A stretch of DNA of 64,000 bases, taken from the NCBI GenBank assembly GCA_015680905.1, contig CM027384.1, positions 68,889,001-68,953,000 on the forward strand. Reading direction: 5' to 3'. Numbering within the stretch: position 1 is the stretch's first letter; every line of letters begins with the position of its first letter. The notes beneath the pieces are model-generated. The model was not told the DNA's origin, did not search any database, and was given only the letters and a program-made list of their open reading frames with translations. This DNA comes from Coptis chinensis. Taxonomy: Eukaryota; Streptophyta; Magnoliopsida; Ranunculales; Ranunculaceae. Made by a program: the position numbers and the translations under genes. Shown in pieces: positions 1 to 11,699 of the stretch.

Positions 1-144
1 TTTAAGTTTTTATCAGTTAAATCAAAATCAAAATGTTGTGGCTAGTGGGGAAAACTCCCACGTGACTTTTCAATTTTGTTTTTGACCACCTCAGCACACT
101 CAAATTTTATGTTAGGACTAACATGAGAAATTTAATTTATTTTA

Positions 145-394
145 TGTTGTACACATGCATAGTGGTGTTTGCATGTTTGTTGGACACATGCATACTGGTG
201 TGTGCATGTGTGGTAGTAGTGTTTACATGTTTGTTGCGCACATACATAATGGTGTGTGCATGTGTGGTATACACATGCATAGTAGTGTTTGCATGTGTGT
301 TTGCATACGTGTTATACACATGCATAATGATGTTGCATGGTAGTATATATACACATGCATAGTAGTGTTTGCATTTGTGTTATGCACATGTATA
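145..394. repeat. CATGCA-rich minisatellite, left part
   Basis: Degenerate tandem repeat with units of about 30 bp built on ACACATGCATAGTGGTGTTT and TGCATGTGTGT. The array resumes at 4014 after the solo LTR, so it was one array split by that insertion. Short open frames on both strands here are by-products of the repeat and not genes. Confidence 0.85.
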
Positions 395-1844
395 CACATT
401 GTAACGCCCGTATTTTTAAATACGTATTTTTCTATTTAATTAATTAATTTAAATTATTTATTTTCAAAATTCGTCGGATTGGACTCGGGATACGTGGGCC
501 TGGTTTTGGGCCCGAGTCTGCGTTGGGCTTGGGTTTCGGACCCAAGTATATAAACACATTTTTCTAGAAAATAGGGTTCAGAGAATAATAAAATAATGAA
601 AATGGAGGCAGAGAGAAGCCGGTTTTGTCGAGGGAGGGTGGAGCCATTTAATCGGGCTAGGAGGATTCGTCGAGCTGTTCATACAGGTGAGTAGCTATTT
701 TGCTATTTCACCGGATTTGTAGTTTACACACATCAGCATATATTGTTTCGTTTTTATACTGTTCATTATCCTGTTGTATTGGAATTCGTGCTATTTGTGT
801 TATTAAATTTTATTAAATTCGGATTTGTATTAAACCTGTCCAAACTTTTGATTTGGGTAAACCGTCGAAGTTTCAACAGCATCAATGGCCCCCGTCTATG
901 GCTGTTTTGAACTTCGTTTTATGTTGTTGTGGGTTTGTATTGTTGGAGGTTAGTGGGGGATGGAATACTGTGGTCGAGATGGAGATTAGAGGTGCTGCCA
1001 AAGCTTGAGAAGGCTTTAATGGCGCTGAACGCCATTACTGCTATACTGGGACTTGGGGTTTTTGCATTTTTAAAATCGTTTGAACCATTTTGTTTGGATT
1101 TCGTTGGTTGGTTAATAATGGTTTGAAGTGGGGTAGTGTAGGGTGTGTTGGGGGCTGTCGATTGGAGCTCGGAGAGAAGCCATTAACGGCGGCGAAAATT
1201 TTAGATCTAGGTCGAGGGATAATCGGAATGGAATGATTGAGAGTTATTGGCTTTGTGAAAGTTGTAGGGTTTGTGTAGAGGAGTAAAACCGATTTGATGA
1301 ATTAGGGGAGTGGTGGCTCGAGAGGAGCCGTGGTGGCGAAATTAGTCTTCTTGGCTATTTGGAGAGGAAATCGGTGTTGTTGGTATTGGAAGGTTGGGTT
1401 TGTCTTGGGGTTTAAAACCGAGCTATTTCTATTAGTTTGGAGGGTGGTGGTGGCCGGGCGGCGGGCGAAAATTTGGTGAAGAAGATGAGAAGATGACATC
1501 TTCATCTTAGTCAGGCCTGGGCCTTGGTTGGTTTTTGGGCTATTTTGGTTTTGTTAGTTGGGCCAGTTTATTAAGTTTTTGGTTGGGCCCGATTTTAAGT
1601 TATTTTTGGACCAGTTTAATTAAGTTTAGTTTGGGCCCGGTTTTAAGTAAGTTTTGGGGACCAGTTCTAATATTAGTCTATGGGCCCGTTTCATTTGTAT
1701 TTTTGGGACCAACCACTTAACCTGTTTTTTGGCGGTTTCTAATATTGCTTGAGGGCGTCCATTAGGACTTAAAATAGATCTAATTGGGTCTTTAAACGTT
1801 TTGACTTTCGGGTTCTAAGGTTTGGGCTTGGCCAGTTGGGTCCG

Positions 1845-2130
1845 AACCATGACCTTAGCCATGAGCCCATGAACCATGCACCTTTGACCTTAGCCATGAA
1901 CCATGGCTATGACCCTGGACCTGTCGAACACGGAAACGACAGTTTGACTTTGACCCTGATATGTTGAGTTTGACTTTGACCTTTGACCATGGACGGTTGA
2001 CTTTCACCTTTGACTTTGACGATGACAGTTTGACTTTGACCATGACATGTTGAGTTTGACCTTGACCATGAGGTGTTTACCTTTGACCGTTGACCGTTGA
2101 CTTTGACTGTTGACCGTTGACTTTGACCGT
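1845..2130. repeat. Degenerate GTTGACC/TTTGAC array
   Basis: About 280 bp inside the solo LTR consist of imperfect repeats of TTTGACC, GTTGACC and CATGACC, giving many TTGAC cores in one direction. TTGAC(C/T) is the core of the W-box bound by WRKY factors. Regulatory meaning is inference; slippage of a simple repeat is the plain explanation. Confidence 0.7.
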
Positions 2131-3384
2131 TGGCTGTGAATGTGGACTTTTTCCAGTTTTTCATATGTTTGTTTATATGGATATATATAGTAATAAAATA
2201 TTGTCGATATTGTATAACTTGGTTGGTCATTATCTAATTTAGATTTGACGTGAGTAGTGTGTAAAGCATATATATATTGGGCTTTGATTGTGGATTGTGG
2301 ACTGTTTATTTGTGCTACGTTTTATGTATATATTATATGGATACATATAGTAATAAAATGATGTGGAAGCTTGTATAATTTGGTGGTCATTATCTAAGAA
2401 AGATTTGACCTTGATGTTGTGTATTTTTGACACGTGACGATATTGAGATATTAGGAGATATTATATTCCTAATACGTTATAATAAAAATGTATGTGATAC
2501 GTTGAAGCATTGTGACATGAGATAATATGCTGGGATATTTATATTAATGCAATATCTTGGAGAAATGTATATACACTCCATTATTTTATATGTGAGATGC
2601 TAATATAGTATTGGTGAATATTTGCCCACGGGAGTGTGGTGTAGTGCAATAATATATTGGCACGTGAAAGAATGAAAGTGACTATGAGATATAATTGAGA
2701 TGTTTCTAGATATTATGGCTTAGTGCAATAAGGTAATTGACTTGCACGTGATATAGTAGAAATGTTTATGAGTCATTAATGTATGACACTGAATAAATTA
2801 CGTAACGAAAATCCTAGAACCGACTACCACAACTCATGTGATTGGCCTTCCTTAGGCGTTTGATTAATCTGAATGGCCTTCGGCGGCCCTTTCCGGGCGT
2901 TTCAAGAAAGTGAATGGCCCTCCTCCGGCGAGCCGAATAGTGGCTTTGATCATTCCGTTCGCAAAATAGAACGATGATCGCATATTTTTATGCCGAATAG
3001 TGGCGATTTACATAATTGCTTCCGTGTGAGGATTTACGGTGTCGCGCATCCCGCCGGGTGGTTACGCATTTGTGAGTGGTTCATTATGTAAAGGGGAGGA
3101 TGTGGATGTACATGTTCGGCGTTGGGTAGCGATTGTGGTAGCCAGGGAAACTAGGTAAGACATAGATATCGGCGTGATTTTAGGGACACGCAAAAGAAAA
3201 CCTTAATTAATATAATTATGGTAATATGTTAGTTAATGATGTATATGTAGATAGATTATTATATATGGTTTTGCGTAGAAGGGTGGGTCAAACTAATTAC
3301 TTGGGCGCAGACGACCCACTCTGTGATTGAGCATGAAATGAGGTGCGATATATAATATGTTTGTTTGGTTATTTGTTTAGTTGA

Positions 3385-3560
3385 ACCTAAAACCTCGATG
3401 GAGGAACTACATGCCTTATTTATTATGTGTATAGTTTGTTGTGTGGTTAGTGGGAAGTTAAAGCCTCGGTGGAGGAACTACCTTATTTAATTATTATTCT
3501 TAAGGATGTTGTATTTGTCGTTGAAAGTTAAAAGCCCGGTGGAGGAACTAACGCCTTGTG
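3385..3560. repeat. Three-unit tandem repeat in the LTR
   Basis: The string GGTGGAGGAACTA (first unit GATGGAGGAACTA) occurs three times at roughly 70-bp spacing, each in a context of AAAGCC(T)CGGTGGAGG. It lies inside the solo LTR. No function is apparent. Confidence 0.65.
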
Positions 3561-4013
3561 GATTGTGTTTATATTTGTATAAGTATATGTTGTTTTTTTA
3601 GGCTACTCACACCAGCATTGTTTATAATGTTGACCCGATTTGCATGTTTGCTTATCGGTGTGTTCATTAAATGAACATAGTTGATAAGTCTTGACAGGTT
3701 TAGTGATGAAGAAGATTGGTTCTTTGCTTGTGGTTTTATGCGTTAGCATTGCATCTCGGGATAAGTTTTGTTTTCCCTTGAGGTGATATAGATTTTCAGT
3801 TGAGATAAGGTTATTTGCATTTTCATTTGTAAATGGTTTTTGGTAATGAAGATGACTGTTGTTTAAGTTAAAATTTTTATTGGTTTTAATTATCCGTATA
3901 TTTTAAAACTGTTTATGGGTTTTTGGGAGTGGAGAGTGCGTCACACCTCGGAGATCGAAGAGTTGGGGACAAATAATGTTTTTCCGAATTCTGTCGAAAT
4001 TCGGGGTGTGACA

Positions 4014-4175
4014 CACATGCATAGTAGTATTTGCATACGTGTTATACATATGCATAATGATGTTTGCATGTGTGTTATACATATGCATAATGATGTTTGT
4101 ATGTGTGTTATACACATGCATAATGGTGTGTGCATATTGGTATACACATGCAGTGCATATCATACATCATAGTGG
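4014..4175. repeat. CATGCA-rich minisatellite, right part
   Basis: Continuation of the array at 145-394, with the same CACATGCATA units. The first five bases are the solo-LTR target duplication. Confidence 0.85.
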
Positions 4176-4640
4176 TGTTTGTATATATATCAAAAAAATG
4201 TCATAAATGGTATTAATAAAAAATAATTTGCTGACGTCAGCCCGAAAATGTCTTTATAGTGAAATTATTAATGATTGATGCTGATATCAGTCCATTTTTG
4301 TCCTAAAACCGTAATTATTAGTAAACCAGGCTTAAAACTGAAAATATTGGTCAATTTATGTGTGTGGGCCTAAATTTATGTCCCGACCCTAAGGCAGAAC
4401 CACTAAACTTGTACGATAATTCAAAGGTTACGTGTATTATAAGTATTTGACTTAATCTTGCTCCTGTTTATTGTCTTCTTTTTGGTTGAGGAGGACAACA
4501 ACATGACTACATGAGACTATATGCATCATTGTATGCTTTTTGTGAGCTCAAAAATGTTTTGGTACATGTTATATATGACTTTTGAACGTCTCCACACTCT
4601 ATATCTATGTCCTAATTATTCTATTTGATTTCCTCATAAA
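4176..4640. other. Intergenic, nothing recognised
   Basis: AT-rich DNA with short low-complexity runs. I see no coding exon, RNA gene or clear repeat boundary. Confidence 0.5.
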
Positions 4641-4661
4641 TCTAAAGAACAACTAGGCGAT

Positions 4662-4977
4662 GGTACATGGTTTGCATACACCCGGATATATCCCATGCAG
4701 TGGGAGTTGCTTGGAGGTTTATAGCTAACATTGTCAAACATCATTGGAAAGCGGTGAAATAGATATTGTATTATTCATGGAGTACCACGGAGACATGTCT
4801 ATGTCATGGTAGGGGTGTTGTAAAGATGAAGTTGAAGTGTTCAACTTCGTCGGGTCTTCTTGCATGAAGACCATCTTGGATGAGCCGAGTGTTTCATTAG
4901 TAAATTGGATTTAGATTGAGTTGTTACAATTGAGATGTGATGTGCATATAGAATCTCGAAGGTTCCAAGTGGGAGAT
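4662..4977 (+). pseudogene. Ty1/copia RNase H remnant and polypurine tract
   Basis: Translation around 4662-4815 gives YMVCIHPDISHAVGVAWRF and HHWKAVK followed by a stop. This matches the copia pol segment usually read as YAMVCTRPD..HAVGVVSRF...HWEAVKWI. The rest of pol is missing. The stretch ends with AAGTGGGAGAT at 4967-4977, a typical polypurine tract directly before the LTR. It is a 5'-truncated, dead element and the stop codons are real parts of the reading. Confidence 0.7.
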
Positions 4978-5661
4978 TGTTAGGTTTGTGGAACCGTCGA
5001 GCTTTGCTCCGGTGTCCGATGCCGCGATCTCGACTTTCAGTTTGGAGGAGGAGGCGCACCCTGCGCTCTGGTTGGCTTTGGAGAAAACGAACATGCGCTC
5101 AACTTATTGGAAGTCAGCGAAGAAAGGAGCGCACACTGCGCTCAAGCATGCCTTGCCCAAGGCGCACCCTGCACTCATGCCTACCGAAATTTTGACAAAG
5201 TTGCGATATTTCAGCCCAAAGCCCATTTTCTCACATTTTTCTATGTGTACCTATATAAAAGAAATAGAATAGGGTTTTTAGACAACTTTATGAGATTCAT
5301 TTATTGGGTATTATGGGAGCTCTATTGAGCTAGGGTTTGAGTGAGGCCTTTTGTTCTTGATTCTTGTTACCTCTTGTAAACTCTCCAATCTTTACTATAA
5401 AGGAAACTCGGCTCTTGTGTGGATGTAGGTAATATTTACCGAACCACCTTAAATCTTTATGTCTCTTTGCATTATTTACTTTCATATTTATTGTTGCTAT
5501 GAATTGTGATGATAAACTAGTGGTTTTGCTATGTTGAGTTTGTTGTGATAACTACCAAAGTCTTGGGTGGGTAATTTCCTTTGTGTGAGCTCCAAGTTGA
5601 AATCATTTGGAATAGAAAGTAGCAAGATTGAGGTGTGACTTTCTAGTGAAATCTCCCAACA
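4978..5661 (+). mobile_element. copia 3' LTR upstream of P450 gene A
   Basis: Begins TGTTAG right after the polypurine tract. CCAACA at 5656-5661 is the best candidate end, which would make an LTR of about 680 bp. A TATA-like CTATATAAAAG sits near 5250 and the phrase GTGGATGTAGG, common in copia U5 regions, near 5421. The LTR is in the same orientation as gene A and ends about 120 bp before its first ATG, so it may have supplied or replaced that promoter (inference). The right boundary is uncertain because no internal sequence follows and no target duplication can be tested. Confidence 0.6.
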
Positions 5662-5780
5662 CTAATGGGGGGTAACACTAACTAACCGTTCATATTTTGC
5701 AGAACCTAAGGATGGAAACTTTAGATATGTACTTGAGGTGAACAAAAAAGAATTAGAGTTTAATCATACCGGATTCATAT

Positions 5781-7500
5781 ATGGAATGGTCATTGGCTTC
5801 TGTAGTATGGTGTGGCCTTTGTTTAGCAGTTATGTTGCTTCTACTTGCAACAATTATGAAAAAGGCAAGAATTGGTGCAAACTAACTTCCTCCTGGGCCA
5901 ACAGGATGGCCAGTTTTTGGAAACTTGTTTGATTTGGGTGCAATGTCACACGCTTCCTTATCCAGCCTTAGTCGAAAATATGGTCCTGTCGTTTGGCTTC
6001 GATTGGGTACAGTGAACACTATGGTGGTATCATCAGCTGAAGCAGCTATGGAAATGTTCAAGAACCATGACCTCACTTTTGCCGGCAGAAATATCACTGA
6101 GGCCATGAGGGCCTGTTCTTATAACCAAGGCTCAATGGCTTTAGGCCAACACGGGACATACTGGCGCATGTTGAGACGCATCTGTACCACAGAGCTCTTC
6201 ACAAATAATCGAATCAATGAAACGGAGCACCTACGTACGAAGTGTATAGACAACATGTTAAGGTGGATGTGGGATGAATCTCATAAGAAAGGCAGCATAG
6301 AGTGTGCGCGGTTTGTCACCCTTATGAGCTTCAATGTCATTGGTAATGTCATGCTTTCTGAAGACCTTGTTGATCCACAGTCCAAAGAAGGGGATGAATT
6401 CTTCAAATCGATTTCTAGAATTGTAGAGTGGCTTGGAAAGCCTAATGTGGCTGATTTCTTTCCCTTTTTGCAAAGGCTTGATCCACAGCGTATAAAGAAA
6501 AATATGACACGGGATATGGAGAATTCACTTGGCTTTGCTTATCGATTTGTTAAGCAACGAATTCTAGATAGGCAAAACAAGAAAAAGAGCACAAAGGTAG
6601 ATTTCCTCGATGCGATGTTAGACTTTCAAGGCAATCAGAAAGATGGTGAACCTGCAGATATCTCTGAGAAGAACATCAACATAATGATACTGGTAAGAAG
6701 AGCTCAATTCAGATGCCTTCACAATATGCACTTGCACATTTTACATGTCACATATACAGAGCACCCTGTTCCTATACTGTTCTGTTCATTTTTTATTTAT
6801 TTTTATTTATTTTTTCAAATCTTTATATACCTCTAACTAGTTGCCTGGATGATGTAGGAATTATTTGCAGCCTCTACAGACACAACTACTAGCACTATAG
6901 AGTGGGTGATGACAGAGCTCCTTCGCAACCCTGGTGTAATGAGAAAGGTTCAGGAAGAGCTAGACCAAGTCGTGGGTCAGAACAAATGTATCGAAGAGAG
7001 TAAAATAGGAGACCTACACTATTTACAGGCAGTATTGAAGGAAACACTGAGGTTGCATCCTCCAGTACCATTACTAGTACCTCATAGAGCCATGGAAGAT
7101 ACCAAATTCATGTCATATTCAATACCTAAGGACACACAGATTCTTGTAAACGTTTGGGCAATAGGAAGAGATCCGGTTTGCTGGGATGATCCTTGGTCCT
7201 TTAAGCGGAGAGGTTCTTTAGGTCTAACACCGATTATAAGGGACACCATTTTCAGTTTATCCCATTTGGAGCAGGACGTCCGATGTGTGTAGGCCCTACC
7301 ACTGGTGCATCGCATGCTTCACCTTGCCCTAGGTTCATTGATTCATTCTTTCGAATGGGCTCTTGAGGATGGTATTACACCAGAGGTGATGGATATGACT
7401 TATGAGGGAGAGGCTGGGTATAACATTGAGAAAGGCTGATCCACTGAAGGTGGTACTAAAACTTCGTTTGGTGCAGGAAAACCATGATTCAGTCAATTAG
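5781..7500 (+). pseudogene. CYP76-like P450 pseudogene, gene A copy 1
   Basis: Two-exon class II (ER-bound) cytochrome P450. Exon 1 is 5781-6692, the intron 6693-6857 (GT..AG) and exon 2 6858-7500. The start ATG opens a hydrophobic anchor, then codon 35 is TAA (5883-5885) just before the proline-rich hinge LPPGPTGWPVFGNLF. The frame continues with the C-helix WRMLRR, the I-helix AASTDTTTSTIEW spanning the intron, and the K-helix ETLR. Near 7204 one base is missing (AAGCGG where the second copy reads AAGCCGGAG), breaking the PERF motif. An extra C lies near 7293, and another frame change near 7400 is shared with copy 2. The heme signature reads FGAGRPMCVG, with Pro in place of the conserved Arg. 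Convergent with gene B. Closest in style to the CYP76A group; subfamily is a judgement by eye. Confidence 0.85.
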
Positions 7501-8958
7501 ATGAAGCAACAGACTTGGACCTTCAGTCTTCCAGATTGTACTTGGTTAGTTGCACATTTCCTTGTAGTAAAATTTTAGTAAATGCATGTAATCCCATCTG
7601 GATAGTTTTCTCTTGAGTTCGTAAACTAGAAAATCCTACATTATTGTCGTCCTAGGATCTATCCAATCCACTAATCCACTTAAAGCAGTTCAAATTGTCC
7701 GATATCTCGAAATTACCACAATCAATCTAAAAGCACACAAGCCAAAAAAAATTAACCATAAAAAGTTGAAAAATTAAAATGCTGGTGATGTATAAGTTGA
7801 AGCAAGACAGCTTAACCACTCTACCGCAAGGCGGCCAGGGATTAGGGATTACTTTAATCAATCAGAACTTCCTTTCATCTATGGAATGATTTCGAGAGTA
7901 CAGTGAAACATTTAGAATTCTGACAATGTGTTCCCATGCATTTTTAACATATTTTAACCTTACTGCAGTCTACAGGATATATCGCCTACAGGCCGGACAA
8001 TAAATTTAACAAAATTTTCACTTCTTAAAATAATATTTTAACCTTACTACATGCATTTTTTCGCATGAAAAGGACTAATACAGGATAAACAGTATTCGGT
8101 ATTATATATATAGTATATGCTTTGAGACAAGTATTCTGCTAGTGCATTGTTTATATATGAAGAAAAAGATTAATATGACAGAGACTGTAAACAGGTGATT
8201 CTTCACACCGAAACCAAAAATATTTTAGAAACCATAGTCAAACAAGAAGCTGGTTATATGTTCCACATCAACGACGTACAAAACAGTAGTATTTTGGACG
8301 TAGAATCCAATGAGAACCTCATCTCTTGATTGGATAATCCTAGTAGGCTAGTAGCGAACTGGCGTGGCAGGAAAGGTACGGTTCAGGTTCCTACAGTTTT
8401 TCCAGCAGCTAGATTTTAAAGCTGTGTTCTCTGTTATATTCCTCCAACAATTCTATCCGTTTTATTGGATTTAATTGGTCTAAGCTGTGGTTGGCTTGGA
8501 GCAAAAGTTTGGACACTACAATCAGGGGTAGAGGAGTGATTTGATGGGTTTTATTGCGTCTCAACTTAACAAAGAAAGCCTTCTACCAAATGAGAGCATG
8601 ATGGTGCAAAACTCCATCAAATTAAACTTTTTATCCCTTACATAGCAAAAAAAATCCTAACAGAAATTCACCAACGTACATTATTATTTGATTTGATATT
8701 GTAGAGGCCTAGTGGGAATTCTAACTGGAGATCGATAAACAAATCAACCTGGCCCTCTAGTTCGTAGAGATTTCTTCCTGCACAATGGGAAACCTTAACT
8801 TTGGTCCTTCACAAAATGGTTAATATATCAGATGCATTACTATTCAATGAGCCAGATCCAATGAGTAAATGCGAACAAGGCCAATAATTAGAAGTAGATT
8901 ATTAGTAAACGAGGTTTACTGAAAGAAATTGAGCAACTAAACCAAACAGTGCTGATAG
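7501..8958. other. Spacer between convergent P450 genes A and B
   Basis: Holds the 3' ends of both genes. No coding exon seen. On the minus strand at about 7800-7842 the phrase GCGGTAGAGTGGTTAAGC resembles a tRNA D-arm/A-box, as found in tRNA-derived SINEs. No matching B-box (GGTTCGA) follows at tRNA spacing, so it is not called a tRNA. The rest is AT-rich and unremarkable. Confidence 0.5.
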
Positions 8959-10813
8959 TTAGTCGTTCCTTCCCTTGTATTTCCCCACACGGAGTTTTAA
9001 TACTGTCTTCAACGGATCAGCCTTTCTCAGTGCTACACCCAACCTCTCCGTCATGTCCATATTTTCTGGCGTTACACCATCTTCAAGTGCCCATTCAAAA
9101 GATTGAATCAGTGAACCCAGTGCAAGGTGAAGCGTACGATGTGCCAATGACATGCCTACACATATCCGCCGCCCTGCTCCAAATGGGATGAATTGAAAAT
9201 GCCGTCCCTTGTAATCAATATTCGAACTTAGGAACCTCTCTGGTTTGAAGGACAAAGGATCATCCCAAAAAACTGGATCCCTTCCAATTGCCCAAACATT
9301 AACAAGAATCTGTGTGTCTTTGGGTACTGAATATCCCATAAACTTTGTATCATCCATAGCCCTCCGAGGTATTAATAGAGGTACTGGAGGATGCAACCTT
9401 AGAGTTTCCTTCACCACAGCCTGCAAATAGCGTAGGCTTCCAACGTCAACTTCTTCCATCTTGTTCTGAACCAATACCTGGTCTAGTTCAGCTTGGACAT
9501 TTCTCATTATACTGGGGTTACGAAGAAGCTCCGTCAATGCCCATTCAATGGTGCTGGTGGTTGTATCTGTAGACGCTGCAAACAGTTCCTACATCATTAA
9601 GGTGTATCCAGTTAGAAAAACTAATGAAGAAGAATGGGACTATAACAATGCATTTTTTTAAAAACAAAATTGCTCTGTATTAAACCGTAAAATAGGCAGA
9701 CTGAAAGCATGATCTCATGCATCCAGATTATATAAATCTGGAACGAGTATTACTGAATGTTATCCTTAAATACGTACATGCCAATTGGAGTAAATATTGT
9801 GGAAGGGAAAGAGCTAGAAGACTTCTACCCAGCCACCCAGGCTTAGATGATCTGAATAACTGAAACATCGACAATAGCCTAATTTTGCTACAAGTGTTTG
9901 CAACACTCACCAGTATCATTATACCGATGTTTTTTTCCGAGATATTTTCTGGTTCACCATCTCGCTGATTGCCTTGAAAGTCCAACAACACGTCCAAAAA
10001 GTCCTTTTTTGTGTTTTTTTTCCCGTTCTTTCTCTCTAGAATTCGCTCTTCCACAAAACCATAAGCAAATTTATGTGTATACGCCATGTCACATCTCATC
10101 TTCCTCTTTATACCTTGTGGGTCAAGCCACCGCAAGAAGGGAAAGAAATCGGCTATATTAGGCCGTCCACCCAACTCTATAGCTTTGGCAATTGATGTAA
10201 AGAACTCAGCATCTTTTGGATTCTGGATCGACAAGGTCTTTGGAAAGCATGACATTACTAGTGACATTGAAGCTCATAAGGGACACAAACCGAGCTACTT
10301 CTACACTACCTTTGTTATTTTAGCTTCATCCCATATCCACCTTATCATGTTGTCAATGCACTTCATACGTAGACTTTCAGTGCCATTGATTCGACTATTA
10401 GTGAAGAGCTCTGTCGTGCAGATACGTCGAAGCATGCGCCAGTATGGCCCATATTGGCCTAAAGCCATAGAGCCTTCATCATAGCAGTGCACCCTCAATG
10501 CTTCATTGGTGGTGCGACCAGCGAAAGAGAGGTCATGGTTCTTAAACATGTCCATTGCTGCCTCAGCTGAGGATACCACCATAGTGTTGACCGCCCCCAG
10601 TCGAAGCCATACAATGGGACCATATTTGTTACTAATCTTAGCTAAAGTATGGTGAGCTGCTGCATCCAAATCGAATATGTTGCCAATTAGTGGCCATCCT
10701 GGTGGTCCTGGAGGCAGTCTTCCTGAATTTTTCATAAATTTTGTGAGGAGAAGCGAAACAACTGCTAAGTAGAAGCCTGACCAAACCACCAAAGGCCAAG
10801 CCAATTCCATCAT
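8959..10813 (-). CDS. CYP76-like cytochrome P450, gene B copy 1
   Basis: Heme-thiolate monooxygenase expected on the ER membrane, using O2 and NADPH-P450 reductase. Exon 1 is 10813-9911, the intron 9910-9589 (GTGAGT..TAG) and exon 2 9588-8959; about 511 residues when the frame is followed, normal for CYP76. Visible: N-terminal hydrophobic anchor MELAWPLVVWSGFY, hinge RLPPGPPGWPLIG, C-helix WRMLRR, I-helix AASTDTTTST, K-helix ETLR, FKPERF, and heme motif FGAGRRICVG, all intact. Start is the first of two adjacent ATGs. Relative to copy 2, exon 1 here lacks one T near 10317 and two T near 10216, which breaks the frame between about 10215 and 10318; the net loss is three bases. Exon 2 is clean. 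Next to a diterpene cyclase, so a diterpenoid oxidase is likely, but the substrate is unknown. Confidence 0.85.
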
Positions 10814-11224
10814 TATTTACTATTCAACTAAACTTTGTTTTCAATCTCAATCTTGCCGTCTTATAGAATTCCAATATGCTCAATGGCAAGTAGAGATACA
10901 TACATGAGATAATCTCATTGCTACTGTATGTTATATTTTAATCATCTGTCAGTCTCGATTCATTAGATAAAATAAAAATAACTGAGGTGAGTTATTTTTA
11001 GGTACTAAAAACGTGTTCTAATGCCTCAAGGGAAAAAACCACACCATGGTATGTAGAGCACGGTCCTAATTTGACTCCAAGAGTGTGCTCTATTACATTT
11101 TATCACAGTTAAAAAATGTGATCTACTGGCTTTTATGTAGTAGTGTAAATCACTAAATTGTTTAGACTTTGGAACTAATTAATCACCTGATCTCGGAGCC
11201 AACGTGGTGTGGTATATGGAGTAG
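10814..11224 (-). promoter_or_regulatory. Upstream region of gene B copy 1
   Basis: About 400 bp between the gene B start and the Mutator-like element. On the minus strand a TATAAGA lies near 10858-10864, about 45-50 bases before the ATG, and is the best TATA candidate. The Mutator-like element insertion sits roughly 420 bp upstream of the ATG and may limit or supply distal control (inference). Confidence 0.4.
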
Positions 11225-11233
11225 ATTTAATTA

Positions 11234-11640
11234 GGGGAATTTTGACTTAACCCCCCAAAGTTTGGTAGCGTTTTGACTAAACCCTCCATTTTAAAATCAT
11301 TTGAGTTTGCCCCCCACTCCGTCAATTTTGTGTGTAACAGACGTTGGCATTTTAGCTATTGACCATTTTACCCTTAAGAAATAGACGTTGCATTGCCCCC
11401 CCCACACACATTAACACGTTAAACCCAAAATTTTCTCGCGAAAACCCCCAAAAGTTGCCATTATTTAATTCTTGTACTCTCTCTCTTGTATTTTACATAT
11501 TGGCCATTTTGCCTTTATGTTGGGTTTCCTGCAGCATTAAAACGTAATACCCATTTGGGAAAACCACCCAAATATTGCCCTGATCTAATTCTTTTACTCT
11601 CTCTCTCTCGATTCTCTCTCTCTTTCTCTCGAATCACCCA
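11234..11640 (+). repeat. MULE left terminal inverted repeat
   Basis: Pairs with 18190-18576 read in reverse. Both arms share the blocks TTTGGTAGCGTTTTGACTAA, TTGAGTTTGCCCC and TATTGCCCTGATCTAATTC in matching order, with scattered mismatches. The inner end is approximate, at the CT-rich run. Confidence 0.85.
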
Positions 11641-11699
11641 AATATTTGCTATTAGAGCTTTTGGTATTCTTGAATCCATTCACAGTTGCTGCTACTACT

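Larger units (their letters stand above)
400..4013 (+). mobile_element. Large solo LTR, about 3.6 kb
   Basis: The element starts TGTAACGCCCG and ends CGGGGTGTGACA, the TG...CA termini of an LTR with a short imperfect inverted repeat. It is flanked on both sides by the same five bases, CACAT (395-399 and 4014-4018), which is the target duplication expected of an LTR retrotransposon. A TATA-like box lies near 545-555. No gag or pol coding is recognisable inside, and no second LTR or internal region is present, so this reads as a solo LTR left by recombination. Such length and start sequence are more typical of Ty3/gypsy than copia, but the family is inferred. Orientation rests on the TATA box only. 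Confidence 0.75.

Noticed and set aside
123..362. Overlapping open frames on both strands with Cys/Val or His/Thr-rich peptides
   Set aside because: They are translations of the CATGCA minisatellite; periodic composition and no start context or homology.
4977..5328. Overlapping frames rich in Arg/Leu upstream of gene A
   Set aside because: They fall in the copia LTR and overlap one another in different frames; shadow frames of GC-rich repeats.
7800..7842. Possible tRNA gene on the minus strand
   Set aside because: Only a D-arm/A-box-like phrase is present; no anticodon arm or B-box at the right spacing.
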